Of a DNA stretch of 64,000 nt, positions 27,136 through 35,870 are shown in pieces. Source of the stretch: Knoellia sinensis KCTC 19936 (GTDB lineage Bacteria > Actinomycetota > Actinomycetes > Actinomycetales > Dermatophilaceae). The stretch spans positions 1 through 64,000 of the forward strand of contig NZ_AVPJ01000016.1 of NCBI RefSeq assembly GCF_000768705.1, given 5' to 3'. The number at the start of each line of letters is the position of its first letter. Position 1 is the stretch's first letter. The notes under the pieces are model-generated. The model made no database searches. It was not told the DNA's origin and was given only the letters and a program-made list of their open reading frames with translations. The translations under genes and the position numbers were made by a program.

Positions 27136-27513
27136 TCACCCGTGCCCGTCGGGCTGGTCCGGCGCGAAGGGCCACTCCTCGAAGAACTCGGCTCGACCGT
27201 CCGGGGTGAACGTCACGACCCAGAGGTCGCGCCACCTCGAGTGCGTGTAGGCGACATCGACGCGCAGCACGGCGGTGTCGCCGTCGAGGGCCACCACCTC
27301 ATGCGTGAACGTGAAGGCCTCGTCCGGACCGTCACGCTCGGCCTCCCACCATGGCTCGATCTCCGGCAACCCATGGAGAGGTGCGGCCCAAGGGGACGGT
27401 GAATAGGTCGCGTCCGGCGTGAACAGGTCGGCCAAGCGCTCGGTCCCCTCAGTGCGCCACGCGGCGAGGTAGTCGGCCACCCAGGTCTCGACCGATGCGC
27501 GATCCGTCGTCAT
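27136..27513 (-). CDS. SnoaL/NTF2-like protein
   Basis: The 125-aa cone-shaped alpha+beta domain has VETWVADYLAAWRTEGTERL, FTPDATYSPSPW, EIEPWWEAER and WVVTFTPDGRAEFFEEWPF. Such proteins act as small hydrolases, isomerases or ligand binders. It converges on phoD with a 40-bp gap; the ATG at 27513 gives a typical length. Function unknown. Confidence 0.75.
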   Translation of the reverse strand: MTTDRASVETWVADYLAAWRTEGTERLADLFTPDATYSPSPWAAPLHGLPEIEPWWEAERDGPDEAFTFTHEVVALDGDTAVLRVDVAYTHSRWRDLWVVTFTPDGRAEFFEEWPFAPDQPDGHG

Positions 27514-27612
27514 GAACCCGAGTATCCACGTCCCTCCAGCATGGGCGGGACTCCGCACCGGGCCATTGTGGACTGCCGCTTCGGGGCGGAAAATGGTCCC
27601 GAGGTGAGCAGG

Positions 27613-27948
27613 ATGGACAGCACCCTCGGCATGGTCGCGCTGGCGCTGCTGTCTGCCCTTCCGGCGGTGGTCGCGGCCGTCCGGCGGCGACGGCCCGCGG
27701 AGCCGCTCCCGCCAGTCCTGCTCGGCCTCGAGCTGGCCCGGATGGCCGAGCACGTTCGGCTCGTCGAGGAGGGCAACCAGCCGAGGAAGGCCGAGCGCCT
27801 GGCGGCCAGCACCCTCGCCTACGACCTCGTGCTCCGGGACTACTGCCGCAGCGTGGACCTCCCGGTGCCCGAGGGTCACGGAACCCTGTCCCGCAGCCAG
27901 CGGTTCGAGTTGGAATCTGCCCTCATCACCCACGGCCATGACTGGTGA
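27613..27948 (+). CDS. Small membrane-anchored hypothetical protein
   Basis: The product is about 111 aa with one N-terminal membrane helix (MVALALLSALPAVVAAV) followed by a basic stretch RRRRP and a cytosolic helical domain (ELARMAEHVRLVEEGNQPRK, STLAYDLVLRDYCRSVDLPV). ATG at 27613 follows AGCAGG; GTG at 27604 is possible. It is 46 bp upstream of the topoisomerase gene and may share its transcript. Not recognised. Confidence 0.6.
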   Translation: MDSTLGMVALALLSALPAVVAAVRRRRPAEPLPPVLLGLELARMAEHVRLVEEGNQPRKAERLAASTLAYDLVLRDYCRSVDLPVPEGHGTLSRSQRFELESALITHGHDW

Positions 27949-27994
27949 ACTCTCCGCGGCCGCTGACCCCTGCTGACCTGCGACGATCGAGGGC

Positions 27995-28990
27995 ATGACC
28001 CGACTGCGCACGGTCTCACCGCAGGATCGTGGCTGGACGCGGCGCCGCGCCGGCAAGGGCTTCACCTACGTCGACGACGCGGGCAAGCGACTACCGCAGC
28101 GGGAGGCCGACCGCATCCGCTCCCTCGCGATCCCGCCTGCTTGGGAGGACGTGTGGATCTGCCCGGTTTCCAACGGTCACCTCCAGGCCGTCGGCACCGA
28201 CGACGCCGGCCGTCGCCAGTACCTCTACCACCCGGACTGGCGCGCCAAGCAGGACGAGTTGAAGTTCGACCGCATCCTCGATGCGGCCGCCCAGTTCCCG
28301 AAGGTGCGTCGACGCGTGACGCGCGACCTGCACCGATCCGGTATGCCGTCCGCCCGAGCCAGCGCTGTCGCCGTGCGTCTGCTGGATCTCGGGTATTTCA
28401 GGATCGGCAACGACGTCTACACCGACGTCAACGGCTCCTTCGGGCTCACAACGCTCGAGCGACAGCACGTGCGCTCGGTGGGCAAGGATCTGCGCTTCCA
28501 CTTCGAGGGCAAGGGTGGACTCGACCAGCAAGTGACTGTGCGCGACAAGGACGTCGCTGCGGCGATCGCCGAGATGCGCCGGCGACGCACAGGTTCACAG
28601 CGGGTCCTCGCCTATCGCACAGACTCGGGCTGGGCGGACCTGGAGGCCGCCGACGTCAATGCCTACCTCGCCGACGTGTTCGACGCCGACATCACGGCCA
28701 AGGACTTCCGCACCTGGCACGCGACCGTCCACGCCGCTGCGGCGCTCGCCAGCTCACCGGAGCCAGGCGACACCCAGACCTCACGCCGCCGCGCGATCAA
28801 GGACGCCATCGAGCAGGTCGCCGACTACCTGGGCAACACCCCGACCATCGCCCGCAACTCCTACGTCGACCCCAGAGTCATCGACCACTACGAGAGCGGC
28901 GAGACGATCGCCGTCCCCAAGGCGTCGGGGCGGTCTCCGCTCGCGCGCCAGGCCACCCTCGAGAAGGCCGTCCGAAGCCTCCTCGCGTGA
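27995..28990 (+). CDS. Type IB DNA topoisomerase (poxvirus-like)
   Basis: The 331-aa enzyme relaxes supercoils by a 3'-phosphotyrosyl intermediate. AIPPAWEDVWICP and YHPDWRAKQDELKFDR mark the N-terminal DNA clamp, RIGNDVYTDVNGSFGLTTLE the core, DFRTWHATVHAA the conserved His region, and ARNSYVDPRV the catalytic Tyr near residue 295. This compact bacterial form is common in actinobacteria. An inverted repeat follows the stop. Confidence 0.92.
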   Translation: MTRLRTVSPQDRGWTRRRAGKGFTYVDDAGKRLPQREADRIRSLAIPPAWEDVWICPVSNGHLQAVGTDDAGRRQYLYHPDWRAKQDELKFDRILDAAAQFPKVRRRVTRDLHRSGMPSARASAVAVRLLDLGYFRIGNDVYTDVNGSFGLTTLERQHVRSVGKDLRFHFEGKGGLDQQVTVRDKDVAAAIAEMRRRRTGSQRVLAYRTDSGWADLEAADVNAYLADVFDADITAKDFRTWHATVHAAAALASSPEPGDTQTSRRRAIKDAIEQVADYLGNTPTIARNSYVDPRVIDHYESGETIAVPKASGRSPLARQATLEKAVRSLLA

Positions 28991-29025
28991 ATCTCCCACG
29001 GTTCCAGGGGCAGGCCGGCCCCCTT

Positions 29026-29101
29026 CGACTTTGTGCCCCATTGGGACCGTTCCAGCGAAGGCTCGGCGCCCGCGGTTCGGTCCCAATGGGGCACAAAGTC
29101 G
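29026..29101. repeat. CGACTT...AAGTCG inverted repeat, element A2
   Basis: The 24-bp arms are perfect (left starts CGACTTTGTGCCCCATTGGG, right ends GGGGCACAAAGTCG) around a 28-base loop. It lies between convergent topoisomerase and acetyltransferase genes and could terminate both. The inner bases differ from A1 and A3 with matching changes in the other arm. Confidence 0.85.
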
Positions 29102-29105
29102 GTTC

Positions 29106-29630
29106 TCAGGCTGAGTCGTCGGGAGGAACGGCCACGGGACCGATCGCCCGTTGCATCCACAGCGCGTCGCGCCACGAGCCGTGCTTCCAGCCCACCTGCG
29201 TGTGGACGCCCACCTCGATGAACCCCAGCGCCTCGTGCAGACCGACGGCAGCAACGTTCGGCAGCGGGATGAACGCGAACGCGCGCGTGAACCCCTTCCT
29301 CGAGAGCCGGGAGAGCAGCGCGGTGTGGAGCCGCTTCGCTCCTCCCGTGCCATGGCGCCCCGGCTCCACCCAGATCGCGACTTCGCACGCGTAGCGTTGC
29401 GCCGGACCTTCGCGATAGGGCCCCGCCTGCGCGAATCCGACGACGTAGCCCTCGTCCTCCAGCACGAGCCAGGCATGCTCGCGCGTGGCCGCTGAGATGC
29501 GCTCGGCCATCTCCGCCCGGGTCGGTGGATGGGTCTCCAGCGTCGACGTCCCCGCCGTGACGTAGGTCGAGAAGATCTCGGCGCACCGCTCGGCATCCTG
29601 CCCCGACGCGTCGCGAATCTGCCCGCCCAT
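29106..29630 (-). CDS. GNAT acetyltransferase, phosphinothricin-acetyltransferase-like
   Basis: The 174-aa product has IRDASGQDAERCAEIFSTYV, YVVGFAQAGPYREGPAQRYA and EVAIWVEPGRHGTGGAKRLH, where the Q/RxxGxG/A acetyl-CoA loop reads GRHGTGGA, and GLHEALGFIEVGVHTQVGWK. This pattern is that of Pat/Bar-like enzymes that acetylate phosphinothricin or methionine sulfoximine. Substrate is inferred from family only. Confidence 0.82.
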   Translation of the reverse strand: MGGQIRDASGQDAERCAEIFSTYVTAGTSTLETHPPTRAEMAERISAATREHAWLVLEDEGYVVGFAQAGPYREGPAQRYACEVAIWVEPGRHGTGGAKRLHTALLSRLSRKGFTRAFAFIPLPNVAAVGLHEALGFIEVGVHTQVGWKHGSWRDALWMQRAIGPVAVPPDDSA

Positions 29631-29634
29631 GGGC

Positions 29635-30342
29635 TCAGGTGAGTTCGAGGACGAGTCGGATGGCGCCCCACGACGCTGCCGCCAGCACCGCGACGAACGT
29701 TGCGTTCCACAGGAAAGCGGGTATGCCGGTCAGTTGCCTGAGAACGTTCGAGTCACTTCCCGGGTCGCGTCGTCCGCTGCTCGAGGCGAGCACGCCGAGG
29801 TGACGCCAAGCGCCGATGAGGAGGACGAACCCGGTCGCGACGACGGCGAGTGCCTGAACCTCGTCATCCCTCCACCACCACAGCGCCCCGATCGCAGCCC
29901 CCGCCGCAACCACGGTCACGAACGTCCCTGCGGAGCGCACGAAGACGAGGACGAAGACCAAGGTGAGGAGGGACGCGAAGAGCAGGAGGCCGGCATACCC
30001 GGAGGTTGTCGCCCACAGCATGAGGAGACCGACGAGGGCCGGCATCGGATAGCCCGCCCACGTCGTCACGATGCGTCCGAATCCGCGCGCCGGCCCGACG
30101 GTCACGGCGTGGCCGGACATGTCGCCGCGCACGACGAAACCGGTGAAGCGGCGGCCCGAGAGGATGCCGACGATCGCGTGGCCGAGTTCGTGCACGAGGG
30201 TCACGGCGATGCGTAGTTGCGACCAGACCGGCGGGACGAGGACGACGGCGAGGGCCGCGAGGCCGGCCGTGGCGACGGCACCGGATGGCAGGCCGGGGGT
30301 CGCGGCGGCGAGGCGGGTGCTGAGCTCGGTGCCGACGTCCAT
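29635..30342 (-). CDS. M50B-family membrane metallopeptidase
   Basis: The 235-aa membrane protein has HELGHAIVGILSGRRFTGF, the zinc-binding HExxH of site-2-type peptidases (about residue 52), and six hydrophobic segments. Compact M50B proteins of this type are widespread in actinobacteria and mostly uncharacterised. ATG at 30342 is chosen because the protein begins there with a typical short N-terminus. It lies 4 bp upstream of the acetyltransferase gene on the same strand. Confidence 0.82.
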   Translation of the reverse strand: MDVGTELSTRLAAATPGLPSGAVATAGLAALAVVLVPPVWSQLRIAVTLVHELGHAIVGILSGRRFTGFVVRGDMSGHAVTVGPARGFGRIVTTWAGYPMPALVGLLMLWATTSGYAGLLLFASLLTLVFVLVFVRSAGTFVTVVAAGAAIGALWWWRDDEVQALAVVATGFVLLIGAWRHLGVLASSSGRRDPGSDSNVLRQLTGIPAFLWNATFVAVLAAASWGAIRLVLELT

Positions 30343-30401
30343 GGGCGCCGACCGTAGCCGCTGCACCTGTGCCCCTGCCCGGTAGGTGAGGCTTCGGGCG
30401 G

Positions 30402-31592
30402 TCAGGTGGTGCTGGAGGTGTCCGGCGTCGGTGGGCGGACGGCATACGGGTGGGTGTCTTCGCGGTTCTGGAACGCGAGGATGGCCGGGTTGCGGATCTC
30501 GCCGTCCTGGATCTCGATGGCCCGCTCGATCGTGGGCGCGGCAGCCCACGCCTCCGGACCGGACAGGACCGTGCGCAGGTGCGGCAGGAGCGCCTCGCTG
30601 TTGACCCAGGTCGCCGAGTTCCAGAGGTAGGACGGCGTGTGGTCGACGGCGTAGTAGGTGATGTTGTCGCCCACGACGAACGTCGGCTCCTCGAACGACG
30701 TGGGGCGGGCCCAACTGAAGCCCATGCCCTCGTCGCACGACACGTCGACCATGAGACTGCCCGGTCGGAAGAGCTCGAGGTCCTTCTCGGAGAGGAACGT
30801 CCATGGAGCATTCGGGTCCTGGAGCACGCAGTTGACGACGATGTCGTTGTCCGCGAGGTAGGGCGCGAGCGGGAGTGGCCCCTCGGTGGTGACGACAGTC
30901 GTCTGTGACGGGTCGTCATCCTGGTCGAGGTGCACGATCTCCACGGAGTGGATCGGTGACGCCACTGCCGCCACGGGCCGATGCGTCAGCACGCGGACGT
31001 CGGCGATGCCCTGCGCGCTCAGCCCGGTGACCGCGCCACGCGCCGTCGCGCCGAAGCCGATGACGACCGCACGCAACTTGCGCCCATAGGTGCCGGTCCT
31101 GCCCAAGAGGGAGAGGGCGTGCATCACCGAGCAGTAGCCGGCCAGCTCGTTGTTCAGGTGGAACACGTGGAGGAGGAAGCGTCCGTCTCGAGCCCAGTGG
31201 TTCATCGCCTCGAACGCGATGAGCGTCTGTCGGCGGTCGATCGCCTTCTGGGTGAGGACGGCGTCCTGGACGCAGTGCGGCCACCCCCAGATGACCTGTC
31301 CGTCACGAAACTCGGCGAGGTCCTCGGCCTGGACCTTGGGGAGCAGGATGACGTCGCACTCGGAGATGAGTTCGGCGCGGGTCCGGACGCCGCCGAGCGC
31401 GGTGGCCAGCGTCTCGTCGGACACCCCGAACGGCAGGCCGTAGCCCTCCTCGACGAAGATCCGTGACCTCAGGTCCCCGTCGATCCGGTCGACGTGCTCC
31501 GGGTGGATCGGCAGTCGGTGCTCGTTCTCCTTGCGGGAGCGGGCCATCACCCCGAGGGTGAGCAGCGGGCTCGACTCAGCGCTTCTTGCCAT
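30402..31592 (-). CDS. N5-(carboxyethyl)ornithine synthase-like dehydrogenase
   Basis: The product (396 aa) belongs to the alanine dehydrogenase/PNT superfamily: LGVMARSRKENEHRLPIHPE carries the substrate-binding Lys-Glu-Asn, AVVIGFGATARGAVTGLSAQ the Rossmann nucleotide site and VVNCVLQDPNAPWTFLSEKD the family loop. Known relatives reductively join pyruvate with ornithine or lysine, making opine-like amino acids. ATG at 31592 keeps the full first strand; ATG at 31547 would cut it. It overlaps the 44-aa gene by 17 bases. Confidence 0.8.
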   Translation of the reverse strand: MARSAESSPLLTLGVMARSRKENEHRLPIHPEHVDRIDGDLRSRIFVEEGYGLPFGVSDETLATALGGVRTRAELISECDVILLPKVQAEDLAEFRDGQVIWGWPHCVQDAVLTQKAIDRRQTLIAFEAMNHWARDGRFLLHVFHLNNELAGYCSVMHALSLLGRTGTYGRKLRAVVIGFGATARGAVTGLSAQGIADVRVLTHRPVAAVASPIHSVEIVHLDQDDDPSQTTVVTTEGPLPLAPYLADNDIVVNCVLQDPNAPWTFLSEKDLELFRPGSLMVDVSCDEGMGFSWARPTSFEEPTFVVGDNITYYAVDHTPSYLWNSATWVNSEALLPHLRTVLSGPEAWAAAPTIERAIEIQDGEIRNPAILAFQNREDTHPYAVRPPTPDTSSTT

Positions 31593-31710
31593 GCAGGGTC
31601 GTCTCGATTCCGGAGGTTTCGGTGCCCTTGGCCTTCTTCTCGGCCCGCTTCTCCTTGATGGTCTTGCCGGACTTCTTGGACATCGAGTGACGCGGTGACT
31701 TGTCGGACAT
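31576..31710 (-). CDS. 44-aa Lys-rich small protein
   Basis: The reading frame runs MSDKSPRHSMSKKSGKTIKE through to LHGKKR. It is highly basic and likely disordered. Its start overlaps nothing upstream, and its end overlaps the start of the carboxyethylornithine synthase-like gene, so it may be the first gene of that operon. Very similar small basic frames are common in actinobacteria but have no known role. Confidence 0.6.
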   Translation of the reverse strand: MSDKSPRHSMSKKSGKTIKEKRAEKKAKGTETSGIETTLHGKKR

Positions 31711-31841
31711 GATCAGTCCCTTGGTAGGGAGACCCGGAGGGTCCCGCTCCTGCGGACACTACGCCCCTGCGAGCTTCCGGGGGCGGGTCATCGAAGCGGT
31801 TGACGCATACGATCACTCGCGACATCGATCGGAGAAATGCC

Positions 31842-33062
31842 ATGACGCATCGCCACCGGCTCGGCCTCAGCGCCTGCGCAGTCGCCCTGGGCCTGACCCT
31901 GAGCGCCTGCGGCGGCGCCACCGAAGGCGGCAGCGACGTGGGGGTGGAGGACGGCGCCAAAGAGGCCATCAAGGTCGGAATCCTCGCCGACCTCAGCGGC
32001 GACACCGGTGACGTCGGCACGCCCTACAACGAGGGCATGCTCGGCTACATCGACGCGCTCAACGCCAAGGGCGGCATCGACGGTCACAAGATCGAGGCGA
32101 TGTCGAACGACTACGCCTACAAGCTTCCCGAGGCGGAATCGCTCTACACCCAATACGTCAAGGACGGCGCCGTCGCGATCCAGGGCTGGGGTACGGCCGA
32201 CTCAGAAGCCTTGCGCGCCAGGGTCGCGGCCGACGAACTGCCCTTCATGTCGGCGTCCTATGCAGAGGCCCTGACCGACCCCAAGGTGTCGCCCTACAAC
32301 TTCGTCGTCGCGGCGACCTACTCCGACCAGATGCGCGTTGCGCTGGACTGGATCGCCAAGGACTCCGCCAACCAGGGCCAGGTCGCGGTCTTCCACAACG
32401 ACAGCCCCTTCGGGACGGCGCCCGTCGCCGACGGTGAGAAATGGATCGACGAGAAGAGCCTCGGGCTCGGCTACACGGCGTACCCGATGCCGAAGGAGCC
32501 GAACCAGGTCGGTCTGCTGACCCAGGCCAAGACTCAGGGTGCGCGGTACATCGTGATCCAGGACGTCTCCTCGCAGGCCGCCCAGGTCGCCAAGGACATC
32601 AAGGCTCTGGGCTTCGACATGAAGGTCGTCTGCCTCAACTGGTGCGCCGACGAGCTCTTCATCAAGTCCGCGGGCGCCGAGAACGCCGAGGGCACGATCT
32701 TCGTCCAGCCGTTCGCCTTCCCCTCTGCGGCCAAGCCGGGTCACGCCGACATCGAGACCTACCTCAAGGCCAAGGGCTCGTCGCTCGCCGACAAGGGCGT
32801 CCACTACGTCCAGGGTTGGGCGACGATGGACGTCATGGCCGCGGGCATCGAAAAGGCCCTCAAGGATGGCGAGGAGCCCGACGGCCCGAACATCAAGAAG
32901 GCTCTTGAGTCGCTCGGCTCGACCGAGACCGGTGGCCTGATCGGCGCCGGGTCCGTGGAGTTCACGGCGGACTCGCACCGCGGCAGCACCGGCACGGGCG
33001 TCTATGAGGTCAAGGCGGGTCAGGTCACCGAGCTTGCCGCCAACGTGACGCCGGGCGCATGA
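31842..33062 (+). CDS. Branched-chain amino-acid ABC transporter substrate-binding lipoprotein
   Basis: The 406-aa periplasmic-binding protein (LivJ type) has lipobox LSACGG at residues 19-24, then IKVGILADLSGDTGDVGTPY, GYIDALNAKGGIDGHKIEAM and VAIQGWGTADSEALRARVAA. ATG at 31842 follows CGGAGA. It should bind amino acids or similar ligands outside the membrane. No liv permease or ATPase gene lies nearby, so it must work with a transporter encoded elsewhere or act as a sensor. Confidence 0.88.
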   Translation: MTHRHRLGLSACAVALGLTLSACGGATEGGSDVGVEDGAKEAIKVGILADLSGDTGDVGTPYNEGMLGYIDALNAKGGIDGHKIEAMSNDYAYKLPEAESLYTQYVKDGAVAIQGWGTADSEALRARVAADELPFMSASYAEALTDPKVSPYNFVVAATYSDQMRVALDWIAKDSANQGQVAVFHNDSPFGTAPVADGEKWIDEKSLGLGYTAYPMPKEPNQVGLLTQAKTQGARYIVIQDVSSQAAQVAKDIKALGFDMKVVCLNWCADELFIKSAGAENAEGTIFVQPFAFPSAAKPGHADIETYLKAKGSSLADKGVHYVQGWATMDVMAAGIEKALKDGEEPDGPNIKKALESLGSTETGGLIGAGSVEFTADSHRGSTGTGVYEVKAGQVTELAANVTPGA

Positions 33063-33132
33063 CCTGGGACTGACTCCGCATTCACCCGGGCGCGGGGTGT
33101 CGTATTGGGTCGGGCCCGTTCGTGGAGGAGGT

Positions 33133-34605
33133 ATGGAGACCTTCACCAGCCCCGCTGCCACCGCCACCGCCGCCGCCACCGCCACCGCCACGTTCCACCG
33201 ACTGCTCGGCAACACCCTCATCGCGAACGTCACGAACACCTTCCTCTGGTTCGCGCTGACGTTCTGGGCCTACCTCGAGACGCGCTCCGTCATCGCGACC
33301 TCGATCGTGTCGGGCCTCTACATGCTCTTCGCCTCGCTCAGCGGCACCGTCTTCGGCGCCATCGTCGACGCCCACCGCAAGAAGGTGGCCATGGCGGCGG
33401 CCGGAATGGTGACGCTCACGGCATACGGAATGGCCGCAGGCCTCTACCTGGCCGTCCCGACCGAGCGGGTCACCGACTGGAGCGGTCCGTGGTTCTGGGT
33501 CTTCTCGGGACTCGTCCTCGCCGGCGGTGTCGTCGGCGGCCTGCGCGGCATCGCCCTCTCGACCACCGTCACCCTCCTCATCCCGGCCGACCGCCGCGAC
33601 AAGGCCAACGGTCTCGTCGGCACCGTCGGTGGTGTCGCGCACGTGACGACGAGCATCTTCAGCGGCCTCGCCATCGGGTTCCTCGGCATGGGCGGCACCC
33701 TCGTCGTCGCGGTCGCACTGTCGGCGATCTCGATCGGTCACCTCCTGACCATCCGCATCGACGAGCCGGCACCCGCGCGCCTGAGCGCCAACGGCGAACG
33801 TCAGCGGATGGAGTTCGGCGGCGCGATCGCCGCGGTCCGCGCCGTCCCCGGTCTCGCCCAGCTCATCGGCTTCACCGCCTTCAACAACCTCATCATGGGT
33901 GTCTTCATGGCGCTGGTGGACCCCTACGGCCTGGAGCTCTTCTCGGTCCAGGGCTGGGGCATCGTCCTCGGCGTCACTGGCTTCGGCTTCATCCTCGGCG
34001 GCATCGGTGTCGCCCGCTTCGGCACTGGCCGCAACCCCGTCCGCACCCTTCTGCGCGCCAACGCCCTCATCGCGATCATCGGCATCCTCTTCGCGCTGCG
34101 GGACTCGCAGGTACTGCTCATCGTCGGCATGTTCGCGTTCATGCTCGTCATCCCGCTCATCGAAGGGTCCGAGCAGACGATCCTCCAGCGCGTCGTCCCC
34201 TTCGAGAAGCAGGGCCGCGTCATCGGCTTCGCCCAGAGTGTCGAGCTCGCATCGACGCCGGTGTCGGCGTTCATCGTCGGGCCGCTCGCCCAGCTGGCGC
34301 TCATCCCCTGGATGGAGTCGACCTCGGGGCAGTCGACGTTCGGCTGGCTGCTCGGGTCGGGTGAAGGTCGCGGGATGGCGCTCGCGTTCGTCCTCGCCAG
34401 CACGGTGTCCTTGATCGCTGTGGTCGGCGCGTTCTCGACCGTGGCCTATCGCCGACTTTCCCGCTCGTATGCCGTCTCGCCCGCTTCCGCCCCCACCTCA
34501 CCCGCCGCCGTGGCTGGCGTTGCGTCCCTTGCGTCAGCGGAGACGGCTGCTCTAGCAACCATTGGCACTGACGCTCCGGGTGAGTTTGAGCCGGTTCCCG
34601 CCTGA
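33133..34605 (+). CDS. Major facilitator superfamily transporter
   Basis: The 490-aa protein has about 12 membrane helices and the loop motif IVDAHRKKVAMAAAG (MFS motif A-like) after helix 2. A GGAGGAG site precedes the ATG at 33133. The N-terminus carries an Ala-Thr run encoded by (ACCGCC) hexamers at about 33155-33195. The family resembles enterobactin exporter/macrolide efflux types, so drug or siderophore efflux is plausible. Its long C-terminal tail is cytosolic. Confidence 0.86.
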   Translation: METFTSPAATATAAATATATFHRLLGNTLIANVTNTFLWFALTFWAYLETRSVIATSIVSGLYMLFASLSGTVFGAIVDAHRKKVAMAAAGMVTLTAYGMAAGLYLAVPTERVTDWSGPWFWVFSGLVLAGGVVGGLRGIALSTTVTLLIPADRRDKANGLVGTVGGVAHVTTSIFSGLAIGFLGMGGTLVVAVALSAISIGHLLTIRIDEPAPARLSANGERQRMEFGGAIAAVRAVPGLAQLIGFTAFNNLIMGVFMALVDPYGLELFSVQGWGIVLGVTGFGFILGGIGVARFGTGRNPVRTLLRANALIAIIGILFALRDSQVLLIVGMFAFMLVIPLIEGSEQTILQRVVPFEKQGRVIGFAQSVELASTPVSAFIVGPLAQLALIPWMESTSGQSTFGWLLGSGEGRGMALAFVLASTVSLIAVVGAFSTVAYRRLSRSYAVSPASAPTSPAAVAGVASLASAETAALATIGTDAPGEFEPVPA

Positions 34606-34622
34606 TCCCGCGGACTCAGCTC

Positions 34623-34697
34623 CGACTTTGTGCCCGATTGGGACACGCTCATCGGCCGTAGGCCTCCGTCAGCGTGTCCCAATCGGGCACAAAGTCG
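34623..34697. repeat. CGACTT...AAGTCG inverted repeat, element A3
   Basis: The 27-bp arms are perfect (left starts CGACTTTGTGCCCGATTGGG, right ends CGGGCACAAAGTCG) around a 21-base loop, between the convergent MFS and GntR genes. It is the longest stem of the family and could terminate both transcripts. Confidence 0.87.
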
Positions 34698-34707
34698 AGA
34701 GGTGGGG

Positions 34708-35328
34708 TCAGGTGCGAGGGGTGGTCTGCTCGATGTGGGTGGCGAGGGCGGAACGGAGCGGCTCGGCTCGACGGCTCCGGAGCAGTTCCACGAGTTCCTC
34801 GTGCTCGCGCACCAGCCCGAGCATGTGGCGCTTCGTGGTCGCCTCGCCCAGGCGGCCGAGCCGCACGAACGCCCCCAGCTGTCCGAGCATCCGCGACAGG
34901 GTCGGCATGCGTCCGGCGCCTGCCAGCGTCAGGTGGAACTCCTCGTCGAGGCGCAGGAACACCTCGGCCTCGCCGGCGTCGGCAGCCCGCCGCTGCTTCA
35001 GCAGGAGCAGGTCCAGCCGGTCGAGATCGTCCTCGCCCCTCAGTTCGCACGCCGACTCGACCGCAGCACCCTCGAGCGCGACGCGGAGCGTCGTGATCTC
35101 CCGCCGGTGCTCGGGCGACACATCGACGACGAGCAGTTGGCGGCGAGGTCCGGTCTCGAGGAGGCCGTCGCTCTGCAGGCGGCGCAGTGCCTCACGCACC
35201 GGCGTCCGCGACACCGAGTGCTGCTCGGCCAGGGCACCCTCGTCGAGCGGTGAGCCGGCGGGCAGGGACCCCGACATGATGTCGGTGAGCACTGCCTTCC
35301 GGACGCGGTCAGCCTTGGTCGAGGTCAC
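34708..35328 (-). CDS. GntR-family (FCD subgroup) transcriptional regulator
   Basis: The 206-aa product has an N-terminal winged helix (ADRVRKAVLTDIMSGSLPAG, SVSRTPVREALRRLQSDGLL) and an all-helical FCD effector domain (EEFHLTLAGAG, HEELVELLRSRRAEP) with metal-binding residues. GTG at 35328 is chosen. It lies 60 bp downstream of the VOC gene on the same strand, and a TGTATACA palindrome in front of the VOC gene is the likely operator. Confidence 0.87.
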   Translation of the reverse strand: MTSTKADRVRKAVLTDIMSGSLPAGSPLDEGALAEQHSVSRTPVREALRRLQSDGLLETGPRRQLLVVDVSPEHRREITTLRVALEGAAVESACELRGEDDLDRLDLLLLKQRRAADAGEAEVFLRLDEEFHLTLAGAGRMPTLSRMLGQLGAFVRLGRLGEATTKRHMLGLVREHEELVELLRSRRAEPLRSALATHIEQTTPRT

Positions 35329-35388
35329 GGGCGTGACCCTACTTCGAGGCGGACCCTGGTGAAGTCGCGCGGGCAAAACGCGCGAGCG

Positions 35389-35811
35389 TCACTTGGCGAA
35401 GATCTGTGCCTCGTCGGCGAAGGCCTTGAACTCCATCGCATTGCCCGACGGGTCGAGGAAGAACATCGTCCACTGTTCGCCCTTCTGGCCCTCGAACCGG
35501 AGGTACGGCTCGATGACGAACGTCGTACCGGCCGCCTTGAGCTTGGCCGCGAGCGCGTGGAAGTCAGGGATGGCCAGCACGGCGCCGAAGTGGGGCACGG
35601 GCACCTCGTGGTCGTCGACGTGGTTGTAGCCGGCCGGACCGGGGTGGGTCGCCACCTGGTGGGTCACGACCTGGTGGCCCCAGAAGTCCCAGTCGATCCA
35701 CTGCTCGGCCGAGCGACCCTCGGACAGGCCGAGAATGCCGCCATAGAACTCGCGGGCGGCGGCGATGTCCTCAACGGGGATGGCGTGGTGGAAGGCGGGG
35801 CGGGCGGTCAC
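35389..35811 (-). CDS. VOC-family (glyoxalase/dioxygenase fold) enzyme
   Basis: The 140-aa product has two beta-alpha-beta-beta-beta modules: FHHAIPVEDIAAAREFYGGI with the first metal His, HFGAVLAIPDFHALAAKLKA, and FFLDPSGNAMEFKAFAD with the closing Glu. It is an isolated metal-dependent lyase or dioxygenase of unknown substrate, probably controlled by the adjacent GntR protein. GTG at 35811 gives the standard start. Confidence 0.82.
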   Translation of the reverse strand: MTARPAFHHAIPVEDIAAAREFYGGILGLSEGRSAEQWIDWDFWGHQVVTHQVATHPGPAGYNHVDDHEVPVPHFGAVLAIPDFHALAAKLKAAGTTFVIEPYLRFEGQKGEQWTMFFLDPSGNAMEFKAFADEAQIFAK

Positions 35812-35846
35812 GGCATACTCCTCAGTGTTGTGTGCAATAAATCCAA

Positions 35847-35855
35847 TTGTATACA
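35847..35855 (-). promoter_or_regulatory. TGTATACA palindrome upstream of VOC-gntR
   Basis: The perfect TGTATACA palindrome (35848-35855) lies in an AT-rich island 37 bp before the VOC start. FCD-type GntR proteins bind sequences of this kind. It overlaps a plausible -10 region (TATACAAT read on the minus strand), fitting repression by the adjacent regulator. Confidence 0.5.
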
Positions 35856-35870
35856 TAAATCCCTGAGAGG

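Noticed and set aside
33155-33195. Phase-variable repeat in the MFS gene
   Set aside because: The ACCGCC repeats are hexamers, so changes in number keep the frame and would not switch expression off.
33082-33741. Long antisense frame opposite the MFS gene
   Set aside because: It is acidic low-complexity sequence produced by third-position GC of the real gene; no domain is visible.
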